From positions 1 to 5,001 of the forward strand of contig QHXU01000292.1 of the NCBI GenBank assembly GCA_003223065.1: a DNA stretch of 5,001 nucleotides, written 5' to 3'. A program made the translations under genes and the position numbers. Shown here piece by piece: positions 4,292-5,001 of this stretch. The notes below the pieces were generated by a model. It was given only the letters and a program-made list of their open reading frames with translations. It did no database searches and was not told the DNA's origin. Position 1 is the stretch's first letter; every line of letters starts with the position of its first letter. The stretch is from Acidobacteriota bacterium (lineage in GTDB: Bacteria; Acidobacteriota; Terriglobia; Bryobacterales; Bryobacteraceae).

Positions 4292-5001
4292 ATGAAGAGA
4301 GTTGTGTTTTGGACAGTAGCTTTGGTGTTGGCCGCGGGATCCGTGTGGGCAGACACGATTAGCGGCGGCACCTTGACTGGATTTCCGGCAGGGTTTGCGG
4401 CGACCACCGGCGCGTCCGGTGTTCAGGGCAGCCCGTTCTGGAACGATTACTCGATGGACGGAAACCAGATGAACGTCGGATACTTTCTGACGGCGTCCGG
4501 CGGGCTTACCAGCGAGCCCAACCGGACTCCGACGCAGTATCTGAGCGACGGAACGGCGAGTGCCGCCAACGCCCCGCTGAGTTTCAACTTCGTACGCAAC
4601 ACGGCGTCCTTGCAGATCGTGCTGCTTGGCGCCTTCAGCAGCCTGAACGCGACCACGGCCGGCAACCTTGGAACAGCGGTCGGAATCTACGACACCAGTA
4701 ATCCCTTATCCAAGACTGTGTTGTTCGCCTCAGGCACCATTCCGACGAGTTCGGGAGTGGCCGGTTCGCCGTCGGCATTTGCATCGCCTTACGCTTCGTA
4801 CGGCTTCTACGCTACCGTGTGTTTCGGCCCATCGGCGTCACAGTGCAGGACTTACTACACACAGAGCGCGTTGGATCAGTCGGCGGCAACCGGCGGAGCC
4901 ATCCTTGAGCCGGCTGCGCATCAGCATTTCGCAGTCTTTGCAGCCAACGGCCTGGCGGCAAACCAGGAGTCCTACTACATCGGCATCGAGGACGGCTGGG
5001 G
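4292..5001 (+). CDS. Secreted protein, probable PEP-CTERM-type surface/exported protein (C-terminus beyond window)
   Basis: The first 236 codons are present and open to the window edge. The N-terminus is a clear Sec signal peptide: MKR, a hydrophobic core (VVFWTVALVLAAG) and Val-Trp-Ala, with likely cleavage after Ala20. The mature part is rich in Gly, Ser, Thr, Ala and Asn, low in charge and probably beta-rich. Two cysteines (177 and 185) could form a disulfide. The last visible residues, SYYIGIEDGW, resemble the FYIG(V/I)ED segment that in many PEP-CTERM and related exported proteins precedes an acidic GDYNDxV motif and then the Pro-Glu-Pro/TM/Arg sorting tail. Neither is within the window, so sorting is inferred from style only. 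This class is exported and processed by exosortase in bacteria that make exopolysaccharide. No enzymatic motif is visible. It has its own candidate promoter and leader and is not in an operon with anything shown. It could instead be an ordinary secreted protein without a sorting signal. Confidence 0.8.
   Translation, partial: MKRVVFWTVALVLAAGSVWADTISGGTLTGFPAGFAATTGASGVQGSPFWNDYSMDGNQMNVGYFLTASGGLTSEPNRTPTQYLSDGTASAANAPLSFNFVRNTASLQIVLLGAFSSLNATTAGNLGTAVGIYDTSNPLSKTVLFASGTIPTSSGVAGSPSAFASPYASYGFYATVCFGPSASQCRTYYTQSALDQSAATGGAILEPAAHQHFAVFAANGLAANQESYYIGIEDGW

Overview
The window reads as a chromosomal segment of a GC-rich bacterium, most likely an Acidobacteriota member of the Solibacter/Bryobacter type. 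The basis is inference from protein style: an NRAMP transporter with an Acidobacteriota-like N-terminus, a JAMM/MPN-fold membrane protein next to a small 3-TM protein, and a secreted protein resembling PEP-CTERM cargo. No rRNA, tRNA, CRISPR, transposase, phage gene or plasmid function is visible.

Layout. Positions 1-236 (minus) hold the first 78 codons of an NRAMP/MntH divalent-metal transporter, cut by the window edge. A 104-bp divergent region (237-340) separates it from a 318-aa secreted protein of unknown function (341-1297, plus). After 91 bp comes a complete aldo/keto reductase (1389-2357, plus). Its stop lies one base from the stop of a convergent two-gene operon. That operon, read leftward from 3968, encodes a 122-aa three-helix membrane protein (3968-3600) and a 414-aa protein (3603-2359) joined by an ATGA overlap. 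The 414-aa protein has an N-terminal JAMM/MPN-like domain, a Pro/Arg-rich linker, one TM helix, a probable beta domain and a C-terminal coiled coil. A 323-bp non-coding stretch (3969-4291) carries several short palindromes, a candidate extended -10 promoter and a leader hairpin. It leads into a secreted protein (4292 to the edge, plus, incomplete).

Functionally the window is a mix of housekeeping and accessory genes (metal uptake, redox, envelope) rather than one pathway. The most unusual object is the JAMM-like membrane protein. Its metal-site motif keeps Glu45, His112 and Asp123, but Leu replaces the first histidine and Asn replaces the motif serine. It is translationally coupled to a small membrane protein, and its coiled coil has a polar Asn in an 'a' position. 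No ubiquitin-like, E1 or E2 gene is present, so the window gives no support for a complete ubiquitin-like conjugation system.
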